NCBI RefSeq assembly: GCF_030930995.1
Contig: NZ_CP133216.1
Coordinates: forward strand, 87,454 to 151,453
Source: Thiothrix subterranea
GTDB taxonomy: Bacteria; Pseudomonadota; Gammaproteobacteria; Thiotrichales; Thiotrichaceae
Direction: 5' to 3'
DNA length: 64,000 nt
Positions 51,117 through 59,454 of the stretch are shown here, piece after piece (the first letter of the stretch is position 1; the number at the start of each line of letters is the position of its first letter). The notes under the pieces are model-generated. The model searched no databases. It was not told the DNA's origin and saw only the letters and a list, made by a program, of their open reading frames with translations. Made by a program: the position numbers and the translations under genes.

Positions 51117-52124
51117 TTAACCAACAGGTTTCGACAGCCGCATCGGTTTGGTTTGCCGCCGTTCCATTTCCGCAATTTGCAGGCGGATGGAATCACGCCA
51201 GCCGTATTGGGGCTGATAGCCCAGTATGGCGGTTGCCCGTTGGTTGTCGGCATGGGTTTCTTCCAGCAGGTGGATGATGCTGCGCATGATCAGCGGCTCC
51301 CACGGCACGATGGGGTCGAGTTTTTCCATCAGCCAGGCGAATGGGTAGGCAACGGCGAACGGCACGCCGAAATCGGGTTTGGGGTAGCCGAATTCTTCAT
51401 GCAGGAACAGGATCACCTCGCGCACAGTGGGCGTTTCCTTGCCGACGACATTGAATGACTGGAAACCTTTCAGCCCGTCGGTTAACGCAGCCAACCCCAT
51501 GGCTTGCCCGCAGTCACGTCCGTCCACCAGTGGCAGATGGGTATTGCCACCCTGCACCCAAGGGACGAGGTGTGTTTTCAGGCGTGGCAACAGGATGGGC
51601 AGCACACCCAGCCCGTAATGTTCGCCGACAAAGATGCCCAGCCGTAGGTTGACCACAGATTTTTCCGGGGAAGCCTGTTGGCGTAGGTCATTTTCGATGC
51701 GGATCACATTGCACAGATGCGGCCAGAAATGGCGCGGGATGCCTTCCGACAGTGCATCCGCCGAACCTTGCGGGGCAGCGGCGGAAGTGGTGCTGATATT
51801 GACGAAACGGCTGGCGTTGCTGCGACGGTACTGGTCGATGAGCTTGCGGGTGGGCTGGAAAAACAGTGCGTTGGATTCATTGCTGTGTCCCCACAGAGAA
51901 GTCCATGCCATCGCGTTGACGACCACATCCACTCCCTCCAGCAGCCGGGTGAGGTAGGTTTCATCGCGTAAATCGCCTTCGCGCACTTCGCCGCTAAAGC
52001 CGCCGGGAATTTTGCGTTTGTCGCGGCAGGCGGCAATCAAACGGATATTGGGTTGTTGCGCCAGCCAGTGCAGGGTGTGGCTGCCGATGAAGCCGTTGGC
52101 TCCGGTGACGAGGATGGTTTGCAT
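51117..52124 (-). CDS. NAD(P)-dependent epimerase/dehydratase (extended SDR)
   Basis: This 335-residue extended short-chain dehydrogenase has a Rossmann motif TILVTGANGFIGSHTLHWLAQQ at the start, REGDLRDETYLTRLLEGVDVVVNAMAW, and FVNISTTSAAAPQGSADALSE. In the last segment a classic YxxxK is not obvious. Late markers include PLVDGRDCGQAMGLAAL and FNVVGKETPTVREVILFLHEEFG. Such proteins act on sugar nucleotides, sterol-like or other carbonyl substrates; specificity is not readable here. ATG 52124 has AAGGAA upstream. The TetR gene lies directly downstream. Confidence 0.85.
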   Translation of the reverse strand: MQTILVTGANGFIGSHTLHWLAQQPNIRLIAACRDKRKIPGGFSGEVREGDLRDETYLTRLLEGVDVVVNAMAWTSLWGHSNESNALFFQPTRKLIDQYRRSNASRFVNISTTSAAAPQGSADALSEGIPRHFWPHLCNVIRIENDLRQQASPEKSVVNLRLGIFVGEHYGLGVLPILLPRLKTHLVPWVQGGNTHLPLVDGRDCGQAMGLAALTDGLKGFQSFNVVGKETPTVREVILFLHEEFGYPKPDFGVPFAVAYPFAWLMEKLDPIVPWEPLIMRSIIHLLEETHADNQRATAILGYQPQYGWRDSIRLQIAEMERRQTKPMRLSKPVG

Positions 52125-52163
52125 GGTTGGTTTTCCTTGTATCAGATGATCGTCTGAAATAAT

Positions 52164-52181
52164 ATAAGACGCACGTCTTAT
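52164..52181. promoter_or_regulatory. Probable TetR operator
   Basis: ATAAGACG-CA-CGTCTTAT, perfect 8-base arms, 40 bases upstream of the epimerase start. A related near-palindrome (CAGATGATCGTCTG, 52143-52156) lies beside it. Both share the core AGACG/CGTCT. Confidence 0.7.
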
Positions 52182-52302
52182 AAATGCAAGGAACCGATGA
52201 TGAGTGAGCGTTTTGAATTTCCATTCCGGGAAAACTATCTGACGGTTGACGGTATCCGCCTGTATTATCTTTAAGATGTTCTCTCCATTTTCCGAGGCAT
52301 CC

Positions 52303-52974
52303 ATGTCCATGACGCATCAATACGACCTGACCGATACTTTCCCATTTCTCGCCACGCTGAATGAAGCCGCTATCGCCCAATTCCGGCAGCGTATCGGCGT
52401 TGCCAGCATTCCGGCAGGGCAGCATGTGTGCCGGGAAGGGGACATTTGCCCGCAACTGGCGGTGGTGCTTTCCGGCAGTGTCCGCGTGTACAAGGTGGGG
52501 GAAACCGGGCGGGAAATCACGCTGTACCGGATCGGGCAGCAGGACAGTTGCATCCTGACGGCTTCCTGCATCCTCAGCCAGACCCGCTTCCCGGCATTGG
52601 CAGTGGTGGAGCAGGATGTGCAGGTGGCATTGATCCCCGCCGCGAATTTACGGGAATGGGTGGCACAGCATGAGGTCTGGCGCACTTACGTTTTCAACCT
52701 GTTGTCACGGCGGCTGGCAGAGGTGATCACCACCCTGGATGAAGTGGCATTCCGGCGGGTGGATGTGCGGCTGGCAGAATGCCTGCTGACGCTGACCCAA
52801 CAGCAGGCGCAGGCCACCATTACCCATCAGCAACTTGCTTCGGAACTGGGGTCGGCGCGGGAAGTGGTCAGCCGCATCCTCAAGGATTTTGAGCGCGAAG
52901 GCTTGATTGCACTGACACGGGGCATCATCACCGTGCAGGATCGGGCAGGCTTGCAGAAACGGGCGCGGGCATGA
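52303..52974 (+). CDS. Crp/Fnr-family transcription regulator
   Basis: This 223-residue regulator has a cyclic-nucleotide-binding-like sensor domain (IPAGQHVCREGDICPQLAVVLSGSVRVYKVGETGREITLYRIGQQDSCILTASCILS) and a C-terminal winged helix (ITHQQLASELGSAREVVSRILKDFEREGLIALTRGIITV). Four cysteines in the sensor domain (two pairs) could hold a redox or iron-sulfur signal, but the FNR N-terminal cluster pattern is absent. ATG 52303 follows GAGG by five bases. The DUF2892 gene downstream is a common companion in sulfur oxidisers and is a likely target. Confidence 0.88.
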   Translation: MSMTHQYDLTDTFPFLATLNEAAIAQFRQRIGVASIPAGQHVCREGDICPQLAVVLSGSVRVYKVGETGREITLYRIGQQDSCILTASCILSQTRFPALAVVEQDVQVALIPAANLREWVAQHEVWRTYVFNLLSRRLAEVITTLDEVAFRRVDVRLAECLLTLTQQQAQATITHQQLASELGSAREVVSRILKDFEREGLIALTRGIITVQDRAGLQKRARA

Positions 52975-53068
52975 TGCCCTGTGTGACTTTGTTACAGACT
53001 GTCCCGCCGCCTTTTGCCATCATGTGGTTGTTGTTATCTGCAAGCTGCATAGCCAAAGGAGTTTTTTC

Positions 53069-53257
53069 ATGACCTGCAATGTTGGTTCCATCGACAGGAC
53101 GCTGCGTATCGTGGCGGGCCTGGTCATCCTCGCACTGGGGTTTTACTACAAAAGCTGGTGGGGAGCTGTGGGGGCAGTGCCATTATTGACCGGATTGATG
53201 AACTGGTGTCCTGCATATAGCCTGTTCGGCATTTCCAGTTGTGCGAAAAAATCATAA
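53069..53257 (+). CDS. DUF2892 membrane protein
   Basis: This 62-residue protein begins CNVGSIDRTLRIVAGLVILALGFYYKSWWGAVGAVPLLTGLMNWCPAYSLFGISSC, a textbook DUF2892 with two membrane helices and the conserved N-C-P-x-Y-x-x-x-G motif. In YgaP-like proteins this domain is fused to a rhodanese that handles sulfane sulfur. AAAGGAG precedes the ATG. It is downstream of the Crp/Fnr gene and probably controlled by it. Confidence 0.9.
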   Translation: MTCNVGSIDRTLRIVAGLVILALGFYYKSWWGAVGAVPLLTGLMNWCPAYSLFGISSCAKKS

Positions 53258-53276
53258 AGGACTACCTTATTTTTTT

Positions 53277-53303
53277 GCATCCATCCGGCTATTCCGCACG
53301 TAT
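53277..53303 (+). promoter_or_regulatory. ECF-type promoter of bufABC
   Basis: GCATCCA (53277-53283), 15-base spacer, CGTAT (53299-53303), behind a T-run. Identical -35 and -10 elements to the sigma gene promoter at 33917. Confidence 0.78.
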
Positions 53304-53372
53304 CTTCATACAGCGTGGTTCGCCATGCTGCTAAAGTAACGTTTCACAACAATGGTATGGAGAGTATTGATT

Positions 53373-53657
53373 ATGAGTACTGTAAAAAAATTATCTGCTG
53401 TTGCTATGGCTTCTGCCGCCGCCGCATTGATACTGGCTGGTTGTACCGGGACTAGCGGTGGTTCAACCGCCTCATCGGGTGCTGCTGGTGCAAAAGTGGC
53501 ACAAGTACATTGCAGTGGTGTTAATTCGTGTAAGGGAACGTCGGATTGCGCAACGGCTACCAGTTCCTGCAAAGGGCAAAACAGTTGCAAGGGTCAGGGC
53601 TGGGTATCTGCCACCAAAGCAGCGTGTGATGCCAAAGGTGGCAAAGTCACTGGTTAA
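53373..53657 (+). CDS. bufA: Bufferin-type metallophore precursor (BufA2-like)
   Basis: This 94-residue precursor has an N-terminal signal peptide ending LILAGCTG, which doubles as a lipobox. A glycine/serine/alanine spacer and a cysteine core follow: CSGVNSCKGTSDC, SSCKGQNSCKGQGW and a final AACDAKGGK. This matches the BufA2 group of RiPPs. Bufferins are copper-chelating peptides exported to the periplasm, with cysteines converted to thiooxazole groups by the BufB-BufC complex. ATG 53373 has GGAGAG eight bases before it. A partial terminator after the gene would keep precursor levels above those of the enzymes. Confidence 0.87.
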   Translation: MSTVKKLSAVAMASAAAALILAGCTGTSGGSTASSGAAGAKVAQVHCSGVNSCKGTSDCATATSSCKGQNSCKGQGWVSATKAACDAKGGKVTG

Positions 53658-53674
53658 GCAGAGCTTTAACTAAC

Positions 53675-53705
53675 CCGCCCCTGCGCAAGCCGTAGGGGCG
53701 GTTTT
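53675..53705 (+). terminator. Attenuating hairpin between bufA and bufB
   Basis: CCGCCCCT (53675-53682) pairs with AGGGGCGG (53694-53701) and is followed by only four T. Weak termination here fits an abundant precursor and scarcer enzymes. Confidence 0.7.
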
Positions 53706-53731
53706 CCCGACAGGTATGGAAAACACACATC

Positions 53732-54574
53732 ATGGCCAAGGTTGCGCCGCCATTGGGTTTCGGTCTGGGGTTGCGGAAAGAACACTACACCGTTGTGCTG
53801 GAAACCTTGCCAAAGGTTGACTGGTTCGAGGTGCTGACAGAAAACTACCTCGTACCGGGAGGCAAGCCCCTGTATTTTCTGGATCAGGTTTGTGAGCGTT
53901 ATCCGGTAGTCATGCACGGCGTTTCCCTGTCGATTGGGGGAACCGACCCGCTGGATTTCGACTATCTGAGGCAGGTCAAGGAACTCATCAAACGTACCCA
54001 TGCCCGCTGGGTTTCCGACCATCTGTGCTGGACAGGGCAAGGCGGCATCAATGCACACGACCTGTTGCCCCTGCCTTATACCGAAGAAACCATACGCCAT
54101 GTCGTCACGCGCCTCAAACAGGTGCAGGACTATCTGGAACACCCGTTTCTGATTGAAAATTTATCCAGTTACATCACCTATGCCCAGTCCACCATGAGCG
54201 AGTGGGAATTTCTCTCGGCAGTGGCGGAAGAGGCGGATTGCCTGCTGTTGCTGGACATTAACAATATCTACGTCAGTGCTTTCAACCATGGCTTTGACCC
54301 GCTGGATTACCTTGACGGCGTACCGAAAGCACGCATCCAGCAACACCATATTGCAGGCTACAGCCAATACCCGCACCACATTATCGACACCCACGACCAC
54401 CCGGTGGCTGATCCGGTCTGGGATTTGTACGCCGAAGCTGTGAAGCGTTATGGGCTGGTGTCAACCATGATCGAGCGTGACGGCAATATCCCCGAATTGC
54501 AGGTTTTGCTGGATGAATTACAGGTGGCGCGGGACATTTACCAGCGCAACCGGGGGGATGCCCATGCTGCCTGA
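53732..54574 (+). CDS. bufB: MNIO-family RiPP-modifying enzyme
   Basis: This 280-residue DUF692/MNIO enzyme is a multinuclear non-heme iron oxygenase. It opens GFGLGLRKEHYTVVLETLPKVDWFEVLTENYL and has the metal-ligand segments HGVSLSIGG, HARWVSDHLCW, ENLSSYITY, LLLLDINNIYVSAFNHG, HHIAGYSQ, DTHDHPVADPVW and ERDGNIPELQ. BufB oxidises core cysteines of the precursor with the help of BufC. The stop overlaps the bufC start. The order bufA-bufB-bufC matches known bufferin loci. Confidence 0.93.
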   Translation: MAKVAPPLGFGLGLRKEHYTVVLETLPKVDWFEVLTENYLVPGGKPLYFLDQVCERYPVVMHGVSLSIGGTDPLDFDYLRQVKELIKRTHARWVSDHLCWTGQGGINAHDLLPLPYTEETIRHVVTRLKQVQDYLEHPFLIENLSSYITYAQSTMSEWEFLSAVAEEADCLLLLDINNIYVSAFNHGFDPLDYLDGVPKARIQQHHIAGYSQYPHHIIDTHDHPVADPVWDLYAEAVKRYGLVSTMIERDGNIPELQVLLDELQVARDIYQRNRGDAHAA

Positions 54575-55409
54575 CAGTGGTTACAGACAGGATGATGCAG
54601 TGGCTGGTGGGTTGGCGCAGTTGCAGGTGCGGATGCTGCAATGGCTGTTGCACGAGGATGCAGCCATCAAGCCCTACATTGCCGACAGCCAGCAAGGCGA
54701 CACCCAAGAGCGGCTTAACATTTATTCCAATGCTTACCGTTTCCGCCTGATAGATGCCCTGGCCGATACGTTTCCGGCGGTGCATACCCTGATGGGGGAT
54801 GCGCTGTTTTACCAAACGGCGCTGGCGTATATAGATGCCTACCCATCCCACCACTTTTCCTTGCGTTATTTCGGTGACGGGTTAAGCCGGTTTTTGCGCG
54901 GATACCTTGCGGATACCCCGATCTATGCCGAGATGGCAGGGTTTGAATGGGCATTGCGCCATTCCTTTGATTCTGCCGACATTGCCCCTGTCACCCTGCA
55001 AGCCTTGCAGGCAATACCGCCGGAGCAGTGGGGCGAAGTCCGTTTTGGCTTTCACCCTTCCGTGCAATGTCAGGTGCTGGGGTGGAATACCTGCCAGTTG
55101 TGGGCGGCGATTGATGGGGGGGCTGAGCCGGTGGCTCCTGTACAGCAGGAATACCCGCAAGCGTGGGTGATATGGCGCAAGGAATTGTTGACCTATTACC
55201 GTTCGCTGGAGGTTGATGAAGCCTGGGCGCTGGATCATGCCTTGCAGGGCGAGCTGTTTGCCGGGCTTTGTAGCGGGCTGTGCGAATGGGTGGATGAGTT
55301 ACACGCGCCAGCGAGGCTGGCAGGGTTTGTTTCGCGCTGGATTGGGGATGGGCTGTTGATTGCGGTTTCCCATGACGGCATTACCCCTCATCCCCTTCGC
55401 CGTCAGTAA
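54564..55409 (+). CDS. bufC: BufC/HvfC-family peptide-modification chaperone
   Basis: This 281-residue protein has the N-terminal DUF2063-type domain (QVRMLQWLLHEDAAIKPYIAD, RLNIYSNAYRFRLIDALADTFPAVHTLMGDALF). YPSHHFSLRYFGDGLSRFL and a C-terminal domain with FEWALRHSFDSADIAPVTLQALQAIPPEQWGEVRFGFHPSVQ follow. BufC pairs with the MNIO enzyme and presents the precursor. ATG 54564 lies within the bufB end. The gene ends tail-to-tail, overlapping the sigma-54 regulator by 29 bases. Confidence 0.9.
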   Translation: MLPDSGYRQDDAVAGGLAQLQVRMLQWLLHEDAAIKPYIADSQQGDTQERLNIYSNAYRFRLIDALADTFPAVHTLMGDALFYQTALAYIDAYPSHHFSLRYFGDGLSRFLRGYLADTPIYAEMAGFEWALRHSFDSADIAPVTLQALQAIPPEQWGEVRFGFHPSVQCQVLGWNTCQLWAAIDGGAEPVAPVQQEYPQAWVIWRKELLTYYRSLEVDEAWALDHALQGELFAGLCSGLCEWVDELHAPARLAGFVSRWIGDGLLIAVSHDGITPHPLRRQ

Positions 55410-56751
55410 TGCGGTGCTCCCGCAACTTGTTGCGCAAGGTGGCACGGGTGATGCCCAGCACCTCCGCCGCACGGGTCTTGTTGCCGTCACAGTCCGCCAG
55501 CACCCGGCGGATGTGCGCCTGTTCCATTTCTGCCAGCCGCAACGGGGTTTCCTGCTGCCCGCCCGTGTCAGGGCAGGTATTGCCTAGCATTTCACGGGGC
55601 AACTGGGTGGTGCTGATCAGCCCGTCAGGGGTCAGGATGGCTGCCCGCTCCATCACATTGCGCAACTCCCGGATATTGCCCGGCCACGGGTAAGCGTCCA
55701 GCAAACGCACCACCTCCGCTGCCAGCCGCAAAGCGGGTACGCCCAGCGCAGGTATCATCCGTTGCAGGAAGTGTTGTGCCAGCGGCAGGATGTCCTCACG
55801 CCGCTCCCGCAACGGTGGCACATCAATCGCGCCGACATTGAGGCGGTAATACAAATCTTCCCGGAACTGCCCACCCCCGATCATCTTGCGCAAATCCCGG
55901 TGGGTGGCGGCGACAAAACGCACATCCACGCGGATTTCGCGGCTGCCCCCCAGACGGCGGAAGGCTTGGGTTTCCAGCACCCGCAACAGTTTGGGTTGCA
56001 GGCTCAGGGACAGGTCGCCGATTTCATCCAGAAACAGCGTCCCGCCATCCGCGAGTTCCAGCAGCCCCGGCTTGGCCTGTTTGGCATCGGTGAACGCGCC
56101 TTTCTCATGCCCGAACATTTCTGATTCCAGCAAGGCTTCCGGCAGGGCGGCGCAGTTGACGGCAATCCACGGCCCGGCTGCCCGTGGTGACTGGCAATGG
56201 ATGGCACGTGCCACGTGTTCCTTACCCGTCCCTGATTCGCCGTGGATCAGTACCGGGACACGCTGGGCGCTGGCAATGCGTTGCACGATATTGAGCATCT
56301 GGCGGAAGGCAAGGCTGTTGCCGACCATCCCCTCCAGCCCACAGCCCCGGTCTTGGGCGCGTCGCCATGCCAGCTCACGGCGCAGGCTGCCCGTTTCCAG
56401 CGCCCGCCGGATCAGTTCCAGTAAATCCTCCAGGTCAAAGGGCTTGTTGATGTAGTCGTAAGCCCCGGCCTTGAGTGCAGCAACGGCGGTGCGCACTTCC
56501 GGGAAGGCGGTCATGATCACCACCAGACAATTCTCATCCAGTTGGCGCAGATGCCCGATGAGTTCCAGCCCGTTACCGTCTGGCAGGTGCAGGTCGAGCA
56601 GGATCAGCGCATAACGCTGTTGGGCAGCCAAGGCGGTGGCAGTGGCGACGTTCTCCGCCAGTTCCACGCTGTAACCGCGCCGGGTAAGGAATTCGCCTAA
56701 GGTGATGCGCAAGGTGTGGTCATCTTCGACGATCAGGAGAGTGTCAGTCAT
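55381..56751 (-). CDS. Sigma-54-dependent response regulator (AioR-like)
   Basis: This 456-residue NtrC-type regulator has a receiver domain with phospho-acceptor D53 (LILLDLHLPDG) and an AAA domain with Walker A GESGTGKE at 171-178. The L1 loop is GAFTDA at 218-223 instead of the common GAFTGA. Walker B GGTLFLDEIGDL and a C-terminal Fis-type helix (ADCDGNKTRAAEVLGITRATLRNKLREH) follow. ATG 56751 overlaps the kinase stop, so the pair is one unit. In arsenite oxidisers AioR activates aioBA from a sigma-54 promoter. The same is inferred here, with the target promoter outside the window. Confidence 0.88.
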   Translation of the reverse strand: MTDTLLIVEDDHTLRITLGEFLTRRGYSVELAENVATATALAAQQRYALILLDLHLPDGNGLELIGHLRQLDENCLVVIMTAFPEVRTAVAALKAGAYDYINKPFDLEDLLELIRRALETGSLRRELAWRRAQDRGCGLEGMVGNSLAFRQMLNIVQRIASAQRVPVLIHGESGTGKEHVARAIHCQSPRAAGPWIAVNCAALPEALLESEMFGHEKGAFTDAKQAKPGLLELADGGTLFLDEIGDLSLSLQPKLLRVLETQAFRRLGGSREIRVDVRFVAATHRDLRKMIGGGQFREDLYYRLNVGAIDVPPLRERREDILPLAQHFLQRMIPALGVPALRLAAEVVRLLDAYPWPGNIRELRNVMERAAILTPDGLISTTQLPREMLGNTCPDTGGQQETPLRLAEMEQAHIRRVLADCDGNKTRAAEVLGITRATLRNKLREHRITDGEGDEG

Positions 56752-59026
56752 GGGGTATCCTTGCAGTAGGCCAGTACAGGGTGAAACAACTGCCACGTCC
56801 GGGTTCGCTCTGCACACTGATCCGGGCATGATGGTCTTGGGTGATCTTGCGCACAATCGCCAGCCCCATCCCCGTGCCGTCACTGCGGGTGGTGAAGAAC
56901 GGTTCAAAGATGCGTGGCAGGATGTCGGTGGGTATACCTGCACCCGAATCTTCCACCTCAATGCGCACCGTGTCTGTTTCTGCACCCTCCGGGCAGGCAC
57001 GGATATGCAATACCCCGCCCTCCGGCATGGCGTGCAGGGCATTGATTACGAGGTTGAGCAGCACCTGCTTGAGTTGGTGCGGGTCGGCATGGAGCGGGGG
57101 GATGCCGTCCAGCACGGTGTTGAAGCTGATGCCCTTGCTGCGGGACTCCTTCTTCGTCCAGAACAGCACGTCCTCCAGCACGGTAGTCAGGTTGCAAGCC
57201 GTCGGTAACAATGCCTGTGGGGCGGCAAAGCCGTGGAAAGTGCGCAAAAAGCCGCTCAGCCGGTCGATTTCCCCCTCCAGCCGCTCCAGCGTCGAGAGGA
57301 AATACGGCGGGGCTTCCTCATCGTAGCGCATGGTCTGCACCACGGCCTTCATACCCGCCAGTGGGTTGCCAATCTCGTGGGCAAGCCCCATCGCCAGTTC
57401 CCCCAATGTTGCCATTTTTTCCACCTGAAACATTTGCCGGTCGAGTTCGCGGCGTTCGTCTGCCAGCCGCCGTTCCTCACTGACATCGCGGATCACCACC
57501 ACAAACCCGGTGCTGGCCTCCTCGCCCGTGCAGGTGATGGACAGTGCCAGAATACGTTGTCCAAGGTCTATTTCACAACGATGCTCACCCGTATTTGCTG
57601 CTTTGGTGGCCAGCAGCGGCCAGTCCGGCAGACACTGTTCAAGTGCCTGACCACGTGACAAACCGCCCAGCAAGGCGGAGGCTTCCACATTCACCAGCAG
57701 GCACGTCCCCCAGTCATCGACTGCCAGGATGCCGTCGCCCGTGTGCTGGATGACGGCGGCAAGAAAAGAACGCTCCCGATCCAGTTCCGCCGTGCGGGCG
57801 TTGACTTCTGCCTCCAGTTGCCCCTGATGGGTGTGCAACTTGCCGATCACCCCCTGCAAATGGGCTGCCATCAGGTTGAACTGGCTGCCCAGCCCGGCGA
57901 TTTCATCACTGCCTTCAATGCGCACCCGGCGGGTGAAGTCACCCCCTGCAATCGCCTCGGTTTCACGGGTCAGGTCATCCAGTGGGCCGATCAGGCGACG
58001 TGACAGCACGTAACCGCCCACCGCCGTAGCGGCAAGGCTTGCCAGCAACACCACGTACAGCGCGGAGAGGTTGAAAACCGACATGAACAGGCGGTTTTCG
58101 GGGAAGGCCAGTGCCAGTGCCCAGCCGCGTGAGCTGGTCTGGTAAGGTTGCCCGTTGAGGAAACGCACCGGGGCGAAGGCGAGGATATGCCCGCTGATGC
58201 CCGCCGTCCCCTGTTCCCCGCCGATGACCCTTTCAATCAGGGGATTGCCGTATTCACCCGCCAACTGTGCCACCGGCTGCATGGCAAACTGGTCGGCGGC
58301 AGTACCGGGCAGCCGCGCCAGATAATGCCCGGAACGGTCGAACAGGTAGGCTGTCCCGTCGCGGGTGTCCGCCATCTGCTGGATTTGGTCGAGCAGGATG
58401 TCGGCATTGAGGTTGACGATCAGCAGCCCGGCACTGCCCCCGTTGCGGGCCTGCACGCGGGTGGCAAAGCGGATCACTGGTCGTTCCGGCTTTTCCACCT
58501 GCCCAAACTCAACATTCAGGTCGAGGGGGGAAACGTAAATTTCACCGGGGGCCAGTTTGAGCGTTTCCTGAAAATAGTAGCGGTCGGACTTGTCCTGAAG
58601 GCGGTGGGCAGGGACGACATCCGTCCTGTCGCCCTTGCGGTCTACGCGCACGGTTTCCATGCCGGATTCCGCCAGATAGCGTATTTGGTAAATGTGCGGG
58701 TAATGGGCGGCAAAGCGCATAAAGTCGCGCTCCAGTTGGGTACGGGCAAGGGTAATGCTGCGCCCGTCATGGGTGGTGGTCGCCTTGCCCAGACTTTCCA
58801 GCGATTCCGCCCCGGCAAGGTACAGGAGTTCGGAAGACAATTGCGCGAAAAACCGGGCGATATTGTCGGTGCGGATGTTGATTTCCTGCTCAAGGCTGCT
58901 AAGTGTTTCGCGCTTGAGGGTGTTGAGCGAGTAGACAATCCCGATGATCCCGGCAATCGCGGTCGGGATCACCGCCGCCAGCAGGAAGGCCAGATAGATA
59001 CGCCGGGAAAGGCCGCCAAACCGCAT
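56744..59026 (-). CDS. Sensor histidine kinase with dCache and PAS domains
   Basis: This 760-residue kinase has a membrane helix near 9-29 and a periplasmic double-Cache domain (about 35-300, with RVDRKGDRTDVVPAHRLQDKSDRYYF). A second helix near 310-335, HAMP (RRLIGPLDDLTRETEAIAGGDFTRRV) and a PAS domain near 415-510 follow. HisKA has LAMGLAHEIGNPLAGMKAVVQTM, and HATPase has NLVINALHAMPEGG, DSGAGIP and GTGMGLAIVRK. The periplasmic sensor could read a small ligand directly. AioS kinases rely on the binding protein AioX, which I do not see here. The TatA gene lies upstream and the regulator overlaps its end. Confidence 0.9.
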   Translation of the reverse strand: MRFGGLSRRIYLAFLLAAVIPTAIAGIIGIVYSLNTLKRETLSSLEQEINIRTDNIARFFAQLSSELLYLAGAESLESLGKATTTHDGRSITLARTQLERDFMRFAAHYPHIYQIRYLAESGMETVRVDRKGDRTDVVPAHRLQDKSDRYYFQETLKLAPGEIYVSPLDLNVEFGQVEKPERPVIRFATRVQARNGGSAGLLIVNLNADILLDQIQQMADTRDGTAYLFDRSGHYLARLPGTAADQFAMQPVAQLAGEYGNPLIERVIGGEQGTAGISGHILAFAPVRFLNGQPYQTSSRGWALALAFPENRLFMSVFNLSALYVVLLASLAATAVGGYVLSRRLIGPLDDLTRETEAIAGGDFTRRVRIEGSDEIAGLGSQFNLMAAHLQGVIGKLHTHQGQLEAEVNARTAELDRERSFLAAVIQHTGDGILAVDDWGTCLLVNVEASALLGGLSRGQALEQCLPDWPLLATKAANTGEHRCEIDLGQRILALSITCTGEEASTGFVVVIRDVSEERRLADERRELDRQMFQVEKMATLGELAMGLAHEIGNPLAGMKAVVQTMRYDEEAPPYFLSTLERLEGEIDRLSGFLRTFHGFAAPQALLPTACNLTTVLEDVLFWTKKESRSKGISFNTVLDGIPPLHADPHQLKQVLLNLVINALHAMPEGGVLHIRACPEGAETDTVRIEVEDSGAGIPTDILPRIFEPFFTTRSDGTGMGLAIVRKITQDHHARISVQSEPGRGSCFTLYWPTARIPHD

Positions 59027-59095
59027 GGTTATCCCTCTCTCAATCTAAGTTATTAGGTCAGGCTTATACGGTATTCCGGTGTCCGCCGTAAACCC

Positions 59096-59317
59096 TCACG
59101 TTTTCCCTGTATTTGGATCAGTCACACGGGTTTCACCCAAGTTGCCCTTGGTATCCGGCAGGGCAGGTGTCTCGGTGTCATCACTTTCCCTCACCGCTCT
59201 CCTGAATCCTTTGAGTGCCTCACCCAGATCACCCCCCATATTGCGCAGCTTTTTCGTGCCAAACAACAAAATGATGATAACCAGGACAACGGCCAGTTGC
59301 AGGGGGCTGAAGTGCAT
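59096..59317 (-). CDS. tatA: TatA/E-type twin-arginine translocase component
   Basis: This 73-residue protein has the single membrane helix, FG hinge and amphipathic helix of Tat[42 protein letters not shown], then a charged tail. A dedicated TatA inside an Aio-type cluster fits the export of the folded molybdoenzyme complex, whose Rieske subunit normally carries the Tat signal. It lies between the second cytochrome and the kinase, on the same strand. Confidence 0.9.
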   Translation of the reverse strand: MHFSPLQLAVVLVIIILLFGTKKLRNMGGDLGEALKGFRRAVRESDDTETPALPDTKGNLGETRVTDPNTGKT

Positions 59318-59454
59318 AGGGATATTCTCCTTTCCTTGCAGTTGAATGGGGCAACAGGCTTGAGGATGGTGCTAAAAACGGGCGGCAACCTGAGCCGCCA
59401 CCCGTACCCATCCCGGCTGCTCATTGCCGGGTGTTCGGAGGGTAAGTGGCAGCC

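Noticed and set aside
52246..52268. Sigma-70 promoter TTGACG/TATTAT before the Crp/Fnr gene
   Set aside because: The two boxes are only 11 bases apart, too close for a standard promoter.
53304..53372. Sigma-54 promoter in front of bufA
   Set aside because: A GG...GC pair is present, but the spacing is 11 rather than 10 and the TTGC context is missing. The ECF motif explains the region better.
58148..59056. Plus-strand frame of 302 codons opposite the kinase
   Set aside because: Shadow of the kinase gene in high-GC sequence, with no ribosome site and no recognisable domain.
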